The notes beneath the pieces were generated by a model that had not been told where the DNA came from, searched no databases, and saw only the letters and a program-made list of their open reading frames with translations. Shown here piece after piece: positions 18,012 through 26,470 of a stretch of DNA of 64,000 nucleotides (positions are counted from its first letter, which is position 1; every line of letters begins with the position of its first letter). The DNA is taken from NCBI RefSeq assembly GCF_900177425.1, contig NZ_LT840184.1:5541189-5605188 (forward strand), given 5' to 3'. This DNA is from Paenibacillus uliginis N3/975. Its GTDB lineage: Bacteria > Bacillota > Bacilli > Paenibacillales > Paenibacillaceae. The translations under genes were made by a program, and so were the position numbers.

Positions 18012-19061
18012 TTAATACTCCAATTTATAATTGGCCAAGTATTCGGCAATCTGCTCGATCTCTTCATCACTGAATCCGAGATCCTTCGGAGCAGGCATCA
18101 GGTTGCCTGGTTTAACAGCCTCTGGATCAGTAAGCCATTCCACAAGGTTGTCTTTTACCGGTTTTGAGCCTTTTGCACCGTTCGTATCATTCAGCAAGAT
18201 ACCCGCTACGGTCTCACGCGATCCCATACCTGTCAGGTTAGGACCCGTAAATCCACCTTGGTCACCCACAGCGTGGCAAGAGAGGCAATTTGTCTTAAAC
18301 TTCTCAGCAAGCTGCGTGTCTTCTGGAAGTACAGCCGGTGCTTTCGTTGCTTCAACCCATTGATCGAACGAAGCTTGGTCAACCGCTTTCACTCGGAATT
18401 CCATGAATCCATGTGATGGCCCGCACAATTCGGCGCACTTACCGATGTATGTACCTGCGTTAGGTGTACTAATCGTCATATTGTTGACGCTTCCTTCTGT
18501 ATTCGTATCCATTTTACCCGCAAGCGATGGAACCCAGAAAGAGTGGAGCACATCTGCCGTTTTCAGCTCTAAAGCGATTTTCTTATCTACAGGTATGAGC
18601 ATTTCCTGTGCAGTTTTCACACCGTACTGCGGATACTCAAACTCCCACCAGAACTGATGGCCTGTAACTTTTACCTGAACTGCATCCTTGTCGTTCCAAT
18701 CATTCTCTCCATAAGCAAAAACCTTTTGAATAGTAGGAATTGCAAGCACGAGTACGAGGAGCAGCGGAATAGCCGTCCAGATGATCTCTAGCTTGAAGTT
18801 TCCTTCTACTTGCTCCGGAACCTCGTTCTGATCCGGTTTTCTGCGGAATTTAATCAGCACATACGTCGCTATGGCAAATACAACAATAACCACGACAACC
18901 ATAATCGATATCGACAGCTTAATTAAATCCAATTGCCCTTCAGCTACCGGACCCTGTGGTCTTAATACTGACAAGTCCTCACGGCCGCAGCCGGACAAGA
19001 GCAAAGAAAACACGGCCAACAAAGGAAGGAGACGCTTTACAGCCTGCCACCGTTTCATCAT
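18012..19061 (-). CDS. ctaC: cytochrome caa3 oxidase subunit II with cytochrome c domain (CtaC)
   Basis: 349 residues. A lipoprotein signal (LLLSGCG, cysteine near 25) is followed by two membrane helices (about 50-70 and 92-112), a cupredoxin domain with the CuA ligands in GKCAELCGPSHGFMEF, and a C-terminal cytochrome c domain with heme-binding CLSCHAVG (about residue 260) and a distal methionine in GNLMPAP. It accepts electrons from cytochrome c and passes them to CtaD. It is the first gene of the operon; two adjacent ATG codons compete for the start. Confidence 0.95.
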   Translation of the reverse strand: MMKRWQAVKRLLPLLAVFSLLLSGCGREDLSVLRPQGPVAEGQLDLIKLSISIMVVVVIVVFAIATYVLIKFRRKPDQNEVPEQVEGNFKLEIIWTAIPLLLVLVLAIPTIQKVFAYGENDWNDKDAVQVKVTGHQFWWEFEYPQYGVKTAQEMLIPVDKKIALELKTADVLHSFWVPSLAGKMDTNTEGSVNNMTISTPNAGTYIGKCAELCGPSHGFMEFRVKAVDQASFDQWVEATKAPAVLPEDTQLAEKFKTNCLSCHAVGDQGGFTGPNLTGMGSRETVAGILLNDTNGAKGSKPVKDNLVEWLTDPEAVKPGNLMPAPKDLGFSDEEIEQIAEYLANYKLEY

Positions 19062-19174
19062 TGATCTACCCCACTTTTCCGATTTTCGTAGACTACCATC
19101 CGGCGCAAACAGCGGTAATCTACCTGCAATATCACGGATGAAATAATCCTGTCAATTAATGCAATCACTTATTA

Positions 19175-19203
19175 AATATAAATTTAAGGCTACCTTTTGT
19201 CAA
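19175..19203 (-). promoter_or_regulatory. sigma-A promoter of the cta operon
   Basis: Leftward TTGACA (19198-19203), 17-bp spacer, TATATT (19175-19180). It leaves a leader of about 105 nt before ctaC. Confidence 0.85.
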
Positions 19204-19206
19204 TCA

Positions 19207-19224
19207 TTCACAAGGAGTTCACAA
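19207..19224 (-). promoter_or_regulatory. TTGTGAA direct repeats, candidate ResD site
   Basis: Two copies of TTGTGAA (19218-19224 and 19207-19213) are spaced 11 bp start to start, one helical turn, and sit just upstream of the -35 box. ResD of B. subtilis, which activates cta genes, prefers TTGTGAA-like boxes. Assignment is inference. Confidence 0.5.
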
Positions 19225-19400
19225 ATTGTTCGAAAATTTGTCAAAGTCGCGCTATATCTGATTTTGCAACCGTTTTCATAGCTTTCATTCATATGACCAC
19301 CCCTTTCTCTGATCTTGACATCGACAATTTCCAACATAGTAGATAATATGTATATATTTGGACCGGAGGCATATTTTGAAACCTGATTTGCTTATACAGA
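19225..19400. other. non-coding interval upstream of the cta promoter
   Basis: No gene seen between the cta promoter region and the terminator of the methionine aminopeptidase gene; AT-rich with no recognised element. Confidence 0.4.
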
Positions 19401-19432
19401 AATAAGAGAGAGGGTCCCCTCTCTCCCTTATT
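19401..19432 (-). terminator. terminator overlapping the map stop codon
   Basis: Stem built from AATAAG...CTTATT and GAGAGAGGG/CCCTCTCTC. The left arm on the minus strand contains the stop codon of the aminopeptidase gene, so termination hairpin and coding end overlap. The T-run is modest. Confidence 0.65.
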
Positions 19433-20177
19433 CTGTCAAGATGAAGGGGCCATCTCTCGTAATTGCGATCGTGTGTTCATACTGAACCCCTACTGTTCCG
19501 TCAGCTGTCGAAATAGTCCAGCCGTCATCACCCCAAAGCACAGCACCAAACGGCCCGAGTGTAAACACTGGCTCAATCGTAATCACCATGCCCTCTTTAA
19601 GCTTCCTGCCCTTACCGGGCGTGCCGTAACAGGGTACGTCCGGCGGTTCATGAATAACATTACCTATACCGTGTCCAACCAGCGGCTTAACAAGGCCGTA
19701 GCCACCAGTTATGGCTTCCTGCTCGATGACATGACCTATATCTCCCAAAGTGTTGCCAAGCTTAGCCATTGCTATCCCCTTATAAAGGGCTTGCTGTGTA
19801 TCTTTCATCAGACGCGCCACGGCTGGTACCGGTTCCGAAACAGCATAGGTCCAGCCGGAATCGGCCAGCCACCCATTCTTATTCACTACGATATCAATGG
19901 TCACTACATCTCCTGCCTGCAGCGGTCTGCGATCTGGAAAGCCATGGCATACAACATCATTTACCGATGCACAGGTTGCAAACGGAAATCCTTTGTAGCC
20001 TTTTTGTTCAGGGGAAGCACCGGCCCCCTTCAAATATTCCTCCACCCTGGCATCGATCTCAAGCGTTGTGACGCCTGGCTGAACCCACTTGGCTATTTCA
20101 CGATGACAAGCGGCCAGAATCCGGCCAGCCTCCCTCATGTACTCTATTTCTTTCCGGCTCTTGATCACAATTTTCAT
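19428..20177 (-). CDS. map: methionine aminopeptidase, type I
   Basis: 249 residues from ATG 20177 (AAGGAGTG 8 nt upstream); the longer frame to 20216 is unlikely. Removes the N-terminal methionine from new proteins. The five metal ligands are visible in VTIDIVVNKNGWLADSG (two Asp), VGHGIGNVIHE (His), ITIEPVF (Glu) and VQYEHT (Glu). Not in a ribosomal protein cluster, so it is probably a second copy comparable to B. subtilis MapB (YflG). Confidence 0.9.
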   Translation of the reverse strand: MKIVIKSRKEIEYMREAGRILAACHREIAKWVQPGVTTLEIDARVEEYLKGAGASPEQKGYKGFPFATCASVNDVVCHGFPDRRPLQAGDVVTIDIVVNKNGWLADSGWTYAVSEPVPAVARLMKDTQQALYKGIAMAKLGNTLGDIGHVIEQEAITGGYGLVKPLVGHGIGNVIHEPPDVPCYGTPGKGRKLKEGMVITIEPVFTLGPFGAVLWGDDGWTISTADGTVGVQYEHTIAITRDGPFILTE

Positions 20178-20262
20178 GTCCTTCACACTCCTTTGCCGCA
20201 TAACCCACGCTTCCATAAGCAGGAGGGTATCGATATCAATATATGTGTGAAGGCGCGCAAAA

Positions 20263-20298
20263 AAACCGTTTCTGGAGCATTTGCCCCAAAAACGGTTT
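20263..20298 (-). terminator. terminator of the 62-residue gene
   Basis: Leftward stem AAACCGTTT/AAACGGTTT with extra pairing inside, followed by a run of T. It lies about 70 nt beyond the stop of the gene at 20370. Confidence 0.75.
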
Positions 20299-20369
20299 AA
20301 AATAGTTAATCACATGTGAAATTTACGTTATGAAACATGCAAATGGCTTCTCTTAGGCGGGTTGAAGTC

Positions 20370-20558
20370 TTACGATACGGAAGAATCAAGTCTTCCCAGC
20401 TCATTCTCTACAACGAGTGTAAGCTCTTCTTCATATCCTCCCATTATATGATACTTCCGGACATACTCCTTTACAAATTTTTTCGGATCCTTAGGCCGGA
20501 AAATACGTGTCATTTCCCGCAGACTTTCTTTAACCTCATTGTGACCTTTCGTTGCCAT
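20370..20558 (-). CDS. small conserved-looking hypothetical protein
   Basis: 62 residues, soluble, charged and helical (MATKGHNEVKESLREMTRIF...), no cysteines. It has a strong GGGAGGGG ribosome binding site 7 nt before ATG and its own terminator, so it is a genuine small gene. I do not recognise the family. Confidence 0.7.
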   Translation of the reverse strand: MATKGHNEVKESLREMTRIFRPKDPKKFVKEYVRKYHIMGGYEEELTLVVENELGRLDSSVS

Positions 20559-20894
20559 GATGAATCCCCTCCCAAAACGTGGAAATAATAACTCCGTTTA
20601 AGAGAATGCCGAAAAGATCTACCTCGTTAAATTGTAGCTGACTGCAGTTCTGGCGGTGATAGGTTGATATATTCAGCAACTTACCAATGCATCTGACACT
20701 ATACATACCACAAAAGTATGTAACTGAATCATTCTTATATTGTATCATATTCCTCTAATTGTTTCATCTTTCCCAAAAAATGTTTTTTTGGGCCATTATT
20801 TTTGTACAAACCGTTGATGATCGGGAATTTGGTTAAGATAACGTTAGATACGTACCTATTAATGATATACGCTGACCGGAAGGAGAATCAGCTT
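20559..20894. other. divergent intergenic region
   Basis: Separates the leftward 62-residue gene from the rightward serine hydrolase. A frame from 20802 extends the hydrolase upstream but lacks a ribosome binding site. AT-rich; no palindrome or clear promoter stood out. Confidence 0.4.
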
Positions 20895-21914
20895 ATGGAT
20901 CAATCGTTATTCACACTTTCATCACCAGCCGCTGCTGCTCCGCTCTTTCCTGTTGGAAACCCGGAAGAAATGGGCTGCGAAGCAGCGGTTCTGGAAAAAG
21001 TGCATCAGACGATTATTCACCGCTACCCCAAGATGCGCAGTTTTCTTCTGGTACGCGGAGGAAAGCTAGTATTTGAACGATACTACGGAGGTCATCATGC
21101 GGGTGCATTAAACGACCTTCGCTCAGCCACCAAAAGCTTTACTTCCATACTCTTCGGCATAGCTGTTCAAAAAGGCAAACTTCCGCCGATCGATACATCG
21201 GTGCTTCCGATGCTTAAACATTACGTCACTTCGCGCTCTCACCCTCTCCTTCATCGGGTAACATTAAGGCACCTGCTAACCATGACGTCCGGATTTGCTT
21301 GGCAGACGGGTAAGAAGCTTGGAGAGCCTCTCATTCATCGGTTTCACCGTAACCGGAAATGGGCTTCCTTTGCTCTGTCTCTTCCAGTTAAGGAGGAGGA
21401 GATGGGGACATTCCAGTACCGCAGTACATATTCCCACCTTCTGTCCGTGGCCCTAAGTGAAGCAACTGGAATGGATGCTTTTACTTATGCCGGAAAAAAG
21501 TTATTCTCACCCCTTGATATAACCCACTGCGCCTGGACCCCGAGTCCGGAAGGCCACAGCATGGGCCATGTCGGACTTTACCTTACGTCCCGGGACATGG
21601 CCAAATTCGGGCAATGCTGTCTGAACGAAGGAAAATGGAAGGGGAAGCAAGTCATACCGAAGGAATGGTTGAAGGAAGCGCTGGCTCCACAGGTTGAGGG
21701 TTATCCCGCCTTTGGAGATTACGGGTTTCAGTGGTGGACAGGTAAAATCGACGGTCAGTCCTTCTCTTTAGCTCACGGCCACGGCGGACAACAAATTTAC
21801 CTGTTCCCCGGACTCGACGCGGTGATAGTATTTACCCAGGACAGCCATGTCAGCCGTTGGAAAAATCCGCGCATGCTGCTGGAGCAGTTTATTTTGAAAT
21901 CCATTCTGGATTGA
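20895..21914 (+). CDS. serine hydrolase, class C beta-lactamase/esterase family
   Basis: 339 residues from ATG 20895, with GGAAGGAGA 8 nt upstream. The penicillin-recognition fold motifs are visible: S-x-x-K as SATKSF near residue 80, Y-x-S/N-type motif in YSHLLS near 175, and HGHGGQQ replacing the KTG box near 290. No signal peptide, so probably cytoplasmic; likely an esterase or peptidase rather than a true beta-lactamase. Substrate unknown. Confidence 0.85.
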   Translation: MDQSLFTLSSPAAAAPLFPVGNPEEMGCEAAVLEKVHQTIIHRYPKMRSFLLVRGGKLVFERYYGGHHAGALNDLRSATKSFTSILFGIAVQKGKLPPIDTSVLPMLKHYVTSRSHPLLHRVTLRHLLTMTSGFAWQTGKKLGEPLIHRFHRNRKWASFALSLPVKEEEMGTFQYRSTYSHLLSVALSEATGMDAFTYAGKKLFSPLDITHCAWTPSPEGHSMGHVGLYLTSRDMAKFGQCCLNEGKWKGKQVIPKEWLKEALAPQVEGYPAFGDYGFQWWTGKIDGQSFSLAHGHGGQQIYLFPGLDAVIVFTQDSHVSRWKNPRMLLEQFILKSILD

Positions 21915-21988
21915 CTTCTAATATAGAACACTTGAACCAACCATACTATCAATATCTAACGTACTAAAATGGGAAAGGTGGATATGGC

Positions 21989-23134
21989 ATGAGTAAAGGT
22001 TCACCACGCATTATGATTCTTTATGCCAGTTACGGAAACGGGCATCTGCAGGTCTCCCATGCCATCGAATCGGAATTGCGCCGAAGGGGTATGAACGATG
22101 TAGTCCTTCTTGATCTCATGGCCGAAGCTTATCCCCTGATGTATGAGATCAACAAATTCGTTTACATGCAATGTTTCAAGAACATTCCCCAGGTATACGG
22201 ATGGATTTACGATAAAACTAAACATATGCAATCAGACTCTCCTCTAGGAAATCTGCTACACTGCCTGGGAATGACGAAATTGAAGGAGTACTTATTGAAT
22301 GAGAAACCAGACCTTATCATTCATACATTCCCTCAAGCCGCAGTTCCTCTGCTCGCACGTCAAGCCGTCAATTCACCGCGTAATGTAACCATCATTACCG
22401 ACTTTGATCTGCACGGAAGATGGCTGCACCCTGGAGTCGACCGATACTATGTCGCTACGGATGACCTTAAGAGCGAAGCTATTGATCGAGGAATATGCTC
22501 CGAACGAATTATCGTAAGCGGTATTCCCTTGATGCCATTGTTTGATGAACCTGCTGAGCAGCTAAGCGGACTCCCAGATGGCTTGACCTTGGACCCTGAC
22601 CGCAAAACAGTGCTGCTTATGGGAGGAGCCTACGGTGCAATGAGGAACTGTGACGAAATATGCAAACACTTAAGTCTGGAGCCGGATCTTGAGCTGGTGA
22701 TTGTATGCGGCCGGAATGATGCTTTATGCCGGAGACTGACTAGCTTGTTCAAAGACCATCCGAATGTTCATGTACTGGGTTACGTCAATCAAATATTCGT
22801 GCTTATGAAGTACAGCTCTTGCATTATCACCAAGCCGGGAGGAATTACCCTTTCCGAATGCATCGCTTGCAGTCTTCCTCTCTTCCTCTACTCCCCCGTT
22901 CCCGGGCAGGAACACGGTAATGCCCTCTATTTCGAAGGAAAAGGAGCTGCGTCCATCTCTTACGAGCCTGAGGAGTTAGTCCGTCAGATATGCGCTCTGG
23001 TTCGAAATCCGGAAGCCGTCAATGCGACACGTAATCGAATGAAATCCCTCCATAAACCTAAAGCCGCTGAAACGATTGTGGACGACCTGTTTAAAAATCT
23101 ACTTCATCTGAATACAGAACTTCTGGGCGTATAG
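21989..23134 (+). CDS. UgtP-like diacylglycerol glucosyltransferase / MGDG synthase family
   Basis: 381 residues, the same length as B. subtilis UgtP. The N-terminal acceptor half has ILYASYGNGHLQVSHAI; the C-terminal sugar-nucleotide half has the family motifs VCGRNDAL, VLGYVNQI, KPGGITLSE and PVPGQE. UgtP adds glucose from UDP-glucose to diacylglycerol, making glycolipids and the lipoteichoic acid anchor. AAAGGTGG lies 7 nt before ATG. Paenibacillus genomes often have several paralogues, so the exact acceptor is uncertain. Confidence 0.8.
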   Translation: MSKGSPRIMILYASYGNGHLQVSHAIESELRRRGMNDVVLLDLMAEAYPLMYEINKFVYMQCFKNIPQVYGWIYDKTKHMQSDSPLGNLLHCLGMTKLKEYLLNEKPDLIIHTFPQAAVPLLARQAVNSPRNVTIITDFDLHGRWLHPGVDRYYVATDDLKSEAIDRGICSERIIVSGIPLMPLFDEPAEQLSGLPDGLTLDPDRKTVLLMGGAYGAMRNCDEICKHLSLEPDLELVIVCGRNDALCRRLTSLFKDHPNVHVLGYVNQIFVLMKYSSCIITKPGGITLSECIACSLPLFLYSPVPGQEHGNALYFEGKGAASISYEPEELVRQICALVRNPEAVNATRNRMKSLHKPKAAETIVDDLFKNLLHLNTELLGV

Positions 23135-23211
23135 GTCTATGGATATTCCTCCTTTATTCTGGATACGTTATGCATAGGAATCTTATTAAACAACTTGAGA
23201 GGAGTACCGAT

Positions 23212-23502
23212 ATGTCCAGTAAAGATAAGAGCATGCTTCCTATTTCACGTGAAGAGGTAGAGGTTGACGGTGTGTACACTAACGAATGGGGGCGTGAACA
23301 GCATCTTAGACGCGGTGAGGATTTCCCTACTGACCCTATTATGGGAGCAACGGAATGGAAGCTGACGGAAATTGACTTTGAGAATCACCATGCCGGCCGC
23401 ACAGACGAGCGATTGATTGTTAAAGAAAAAGGGCATGGCAAACAGGAGAAGGTTGAGCCTAAATACACCAGCAATCCAGAAATAAATGATCCCCGGTCGT
23501 AA
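23212..23502 (+). CDS. hypothetical hydrophilic protein
   Basis: 96 residues from ATG 23212 (GAGGAG 7 nt upstream). Highly charged and without membrane segments; the central part reads GREQHLRRGEDFPTDP and contains NHHAGRTDERL, which I recall from small uncharacterised Bacillales proteins. Function unknown. It is followed by a strong terminator. Confidence 0.65.
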   Translation: MSSKDKSMLPISREEVEVDGVYTNEWGREQHLRRGEDFPTDPIMGATEWKLTEIDFENHHAGRTDERLIVKEKGHGKQEKVEPKYTSNPEINDPRS

Positions 23503-23605
23503 TGATTCGCCATCATGAAGGGATTCTATAAGATATGAAACAAAGATGGCTGATGCTTCTCATTTCCGCCATGATCATTTGCTCAATCTCCAGATGAAAT
23601 AAACC

Positions 23606-23664
23606 AAAATAAAGAAGCAGATCTAACCGCCCTTAAGCGGGAAAGTCGATCTGCTTCTTATTTA
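23606..23664. terminator. bidirectional-looking terminator
   Basis: A 12-bp perfect stem AAGAAGCAGATC/GATCTGCTTCTT carries an inner CCGC/GCGG hairpin, flanked by AT-rich sequence. Confidence 0.7.
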
Positions 23665-23754
23665 TGTGCCATCTTTATTGCAGGGCAGGCACATACTTTG
23701 TCCAAGGCGCTCATATTGTATATTAGCTTGCCCTAAAGACAAGGAGTTGGTTGT

Positions 23755-24093
23755 ATGTCTCCATTCAAATCGTCCACAGGAATTCCGGAGAACCTGGCTG
23801 CCACCCTGTGTTACTTATTCCCTATGGTTGGCGGGATCTTTTTTCTTGCCCTGGAAAAGAGAAGCCGGTACGTCATGTTCCATGCGCTACAGTCTTTGCT
23901 GACGTTCGGGTGTCTGGCGCTGGCTCACGTGCTCTCCGGCGCCGTTCCAATTATCGGTATACTGGCCTCCGCTCTGCTCGCTCTGATCAGTGTCCTACTG
24001 TGGCTCGTACTAATGTTCCATTCGATTCAAGGCAGATGGTTTAAGCTGCCTTGGATTGGACACTTTGCAGAGAAGCAGATTCAGCGGATGTAG
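23755..24093 (+). CDS. DUF4870-like membrane protein
   Basis: 112 residues with three or four membrane helices (about 12-32, 44-62, 66-90). The pattern LAATLCYLFPMVGGIFFLAL followed by KRSRYVMFHALQSLL is typical of the DUF4870/YidH-like small membrane family. AAGGAG lies close before ATG. Function unknown. Confidence 0.75.
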   Translation: MSPFKSSTGIPENLAATLCYLFPMVGGIFFLALEKRSRYVMFHALQSLLTFGCLALAHVLSGAVPIIGILASALLALISVLLWLVLMFHSIQGRWFKLPWIGHFAEKQIQRM

Positions 24094-24130
24094 TGATTAA
24101 TGCGAAATAGCCAACTAAATCGGCAAAAAA

Positions 24131-24159
24131 AAGGGCATCCGCTTACGCGGCATGCCCTT
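24131..24159 (-). terminator. terminator overlapping the pbuX stop codon
   Basis: Leftward stem AAGGGCATG/ATGCCCTT with inner GCG/CGC pairing followed by eight T. The upstream arm lies within the last codons of the permease gene. Confidence 0.8.
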
Positions 24160-25504
24160 CTGCCGTCTCTCCTGTCTGGAGGGACACGGCCTTATTCTGT
24201 TTCAATCCGTTAAACAACAGGTTGAGAATGATTGCAGTCAAGCTACCGGCTACAATACCGTTGTCAGCCAAGATGCGGATCCAGTCCGGCAGCTGCGCGA
24301 ACAAGTTCGGCACTGTCGTCACGCCCAGCCCCATACCTACGGAGCAGGCAATGATGAACAGATTTTCATGACGGTTCAGGTCAACCTGGTCACCGAGCAT
24401 ACGGATACCTGAAGAAACAACCATACCGAACAGAGCAACCATCGCGCCTCCCAGTACAGACGACGGTACAAGCTGCGTCAAGGCAGCAATCTTCGGTACG
24501 AATCCGATCAGAATGAGCAAACTGCCGGCCACAACGATTACGTCGCGGGTTTTGATACGGCTCATCTGTACAAGCCCGACATTCTGAGAGTATGTTGTAT
24601 AAGGAAACGAGTTGAATATACCGCCAATTACGATGGCAATTCCCTCCGCACGATAACCGCGGGACAAGTCCTTTGAATTAACATCTTTGCCGACAATTTT
24701 GCCGAGGGCCATAAATACACCCGTAGATTCAGCAACACTGACAATGGCCACGAGAATCATCGTCAGGATTGGAGTCAGCTTAAACTCCGGCGTCCCGAAA
24801 TAAAATGGCTGCGGTGCACGGAACCAGCCCGCTTCCTGCAGCGGTATCAGATTCAACCCTCCGAAAGCGGCTGCTGCCAATGTTCCGAGAATCAGGCCGA
24901 GCAATACAGATATGGAACGCAGGAAGCCTGTTGAGAAACGATTCATTAAGATAATGAATATGAGAACACCAAAGCCAAGCGCCAAATTAAGCGGGCTTCC
25001 AAAATCATCGCTGCCCTGACCACCAGCAAGGTCATTTAGCGCCACCGGAATGAGTGTTAAACCGATAATCGTGACCACCGAACCGGTGACGACTGGAGGA
25101 AACACGGTGATCAACTTACCGAATAATCCCGAGAACAGTACCACGAATAAACCGGAAGCGATAATGGAACCGTAAATAACCGACATGCCATGCTCCAAAC
25201 CGATAATAATCATCGGACCTACAGCTTGGAAGGCGCAACCGAGCATTACAGGGAGTCCAATGCCGAAATATTTGTTGCCGAACACCTGCAACAAGGTCGC
25301 AACCCCACAAGCCAACAAATCGATCGCAATGAGATAAGTCAGCTGTTCCGTTGTCAGACTAAGAGCATTGCCTACAATCAGCGGTACAATAATCGCGCCA
25401 GCATACATTGCAAGAACATGTTGGATACCCAGTGACAAAGTTTTGGCTGGATGACGACGTTTATCAAAAATCGGTTCCTCTGCGGACAACCTCTGTTCTT
25501 CCAT
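24143..25504 (-). CDS. pbuX: xanthine permease (NCS2 family)
   Basis: 453 residues from ATG 25504. Twelve or more membrane segments and NCS2 motifs (LSLGIQHVLAMYAGAIIVPL, QNVGLVQMSRIKTRDV). Imports xanthine by proton symport. It lies 37 nt after xpt and shares its guanine riboswitch, exactly as the xpt-pbuX operon of B. subtilis. The AGGAGG ribosome site is 12 nt from the ATG, a little far. Confidence 0.93.
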   Translation of the reverse strand: MEEQRLSAEEPIFDKRRHPAKTLSLGIQHVLAMYAGAIIVPLIVGNALSLTTEQLTYLIAIDLLACGVATLLQVFGNKYFGIGLPVMLGCAFQAVGPMIIIGLEHGMSVIYGSIIASGLFVVLFSGLFGKLITVFPPVVTGSVVTIIGLTLIPVALNDLAGGQGSDDFGSPLNLALGFGVLIFIILMNRFSTGFLRSISVLLGLILGTLAAAAFGGLNLIPLQEAGWFRAPQPFYFGTPEFKLTPILTMILVAIVSVAESTGVFMALGKIVGKDVNSKDLSRGYRAEGIAIVIGGIFNSFPYTTYSQNVGLVQMSRIKTRDVIVVAGSLLILIGFVPKIAALTQLVPSSVLGGAMVALFGMVVSSGIRMLGDQVDLNRHENLFIIACSVGMGLGVTTVPNLFAQLPDWIRILADNGIVAGSLTAIILNLLFNGLKQNKAVSLQTGETAEGHAA

Positions 25505-25541
25505 GGAAATTGAAAGCCTCCTGATAATTTGGATTATTGTT

Positions 25542-26111
25542 TTACGCGAATGTAACGACGCCGTTGTCCAATGCCGCAATACGAACCAGAGATTCTACAC
25601 GGTAACCCGCTTCCGCCAGCAGCCTGCCGCCAGGCTGAAATGCTTTTTCAATCACAATGCCGATCCCTGCCACTTCAGCACCAGCCTGCTCCACGATACG
25701 GGCAAGACCGAATGCAGCCTCACCGTTGGCAAGGAAATCATCAATAATGAGCACCCGGTCGCCAGGATGAATGAATTTTTTCGAAACGGTAATTTCATTG
25801 CTCTCCTGCTTCGTGAAGGAGTACACCTTCTCCACATAAATATCCTCACGGAGGGTCAGCGATTTCTGCTTCCGGGCAAAGATCAGCGGTACCTCCAGCT
25901 CCAAAGCGGTCATAATACCAGGCGCAATACCGGACGATTCAATCGTCAACACCCGTGTAATGTTTTCCCCTTGAAACAAGCGTGTAAATTCCCGTCCAAC
26001 CTCTTTCATCAGCACCGGATCCATCTGGTGATTCAGGAATGAGTCAACTTTTAAGACTTGTCCATTTAGTACAATTCCTTCCTCCCGGACTTTGTTTTGC
26101 AGCAATTGCAT
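25542..26111 (-). CDS. xpt: xanthine phosphoribosyltransferase
   Basis: 189 residues from ATG 26111 (AGGAGG 6 nt upstream). Converts xanthine and PRPP to XMP in purine salvage. The PRPP-binding motif VLIIDDFLANGEAA (about 122-135) and the family start MQLLQNKVREEG are clear. First gene behind the riboswitch. Confidence 0.95.
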   Translation of the reverse strand: MQLLQNKVREEGIVLNGQVLKVDSFLNHQMDPVLMKEVGREFTRLFQGENITRVLTIESSGIAPGIMTALELEVPLIFARKQKSLTLREDIYVEKVYSFTKQESNEITVSKKFIHPGDRVLIIDDFLANGEAAFGLARIVEQAGAEVAGIGIVIEKAFQPGGRLLAEAGYRVESLVRIAALDNGVVTFA

Positions 26112-26165
26112 GATGCCCCTCCTCATTGTTTGTATGTTCGCTTTATCACCGCAATGCAAAAAAAA

Positions 26166-26346
26166 CCACTTGTCTCGTTACCGAAACGACCGGTATACGG
26201 AACAAGCGGGCTTGAACAGCAACTCATAAATTTACCGTCACCATATAGCATGGTCTGGGCAAATCAACGAATTGTTATCATCCCGTAGTCCAATCATTCC
26301 GGTGATCGGGTAGAGACGTGCAGGCCAATTCCTACACATATACGAG
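26166..26346 (-). promoter_or_regulatory. guanine riboswitch with terminator (xpt-pbuX leader)
   Basis: Read leftward, the aptamer (26282-26346) has P1 CTCGTA/TACGGG, a P2 stem TGTAG/CTGCA with a GAATTGG loop, J2/3 GTCTCTACC, P3 CCGATC/GATTGG with an ACCGGAA loop, and J3/1 ACTAC. The cytosine in GGACTAC corresponds to C74, which specifies guanine rather than adenine. The expression platform is a stem CCGCTTGT/ACAAGTGG extended by CGTATACCG/CGGTAACG and a long T-run (26166-26209). Guanine binding should favour the terminator and switch the operon off. Confidence 0.93.
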
Positions 26347-26470
26347 AAACGTACACTATGAAATTTACATTTCGTGAATGAATGAAGTATACCTCATTCT
26401 CTATGAAAAAATAAAGTGAAAATTTTCGGAAATTTATTATCCACCCTCAGGTGGCCGTATTCATACATCG

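Noticed and set aside
20895..21914. True beta-lactamase
   Set aside because: No signal peptide and HGG in place of KTG point to the esterase-like serine hydrolase group.
23535..23597. 20-codon hydrophobic ORF after the gene at 23212
   Set aside because: Ribosome site too distant and nothing conserved visible.
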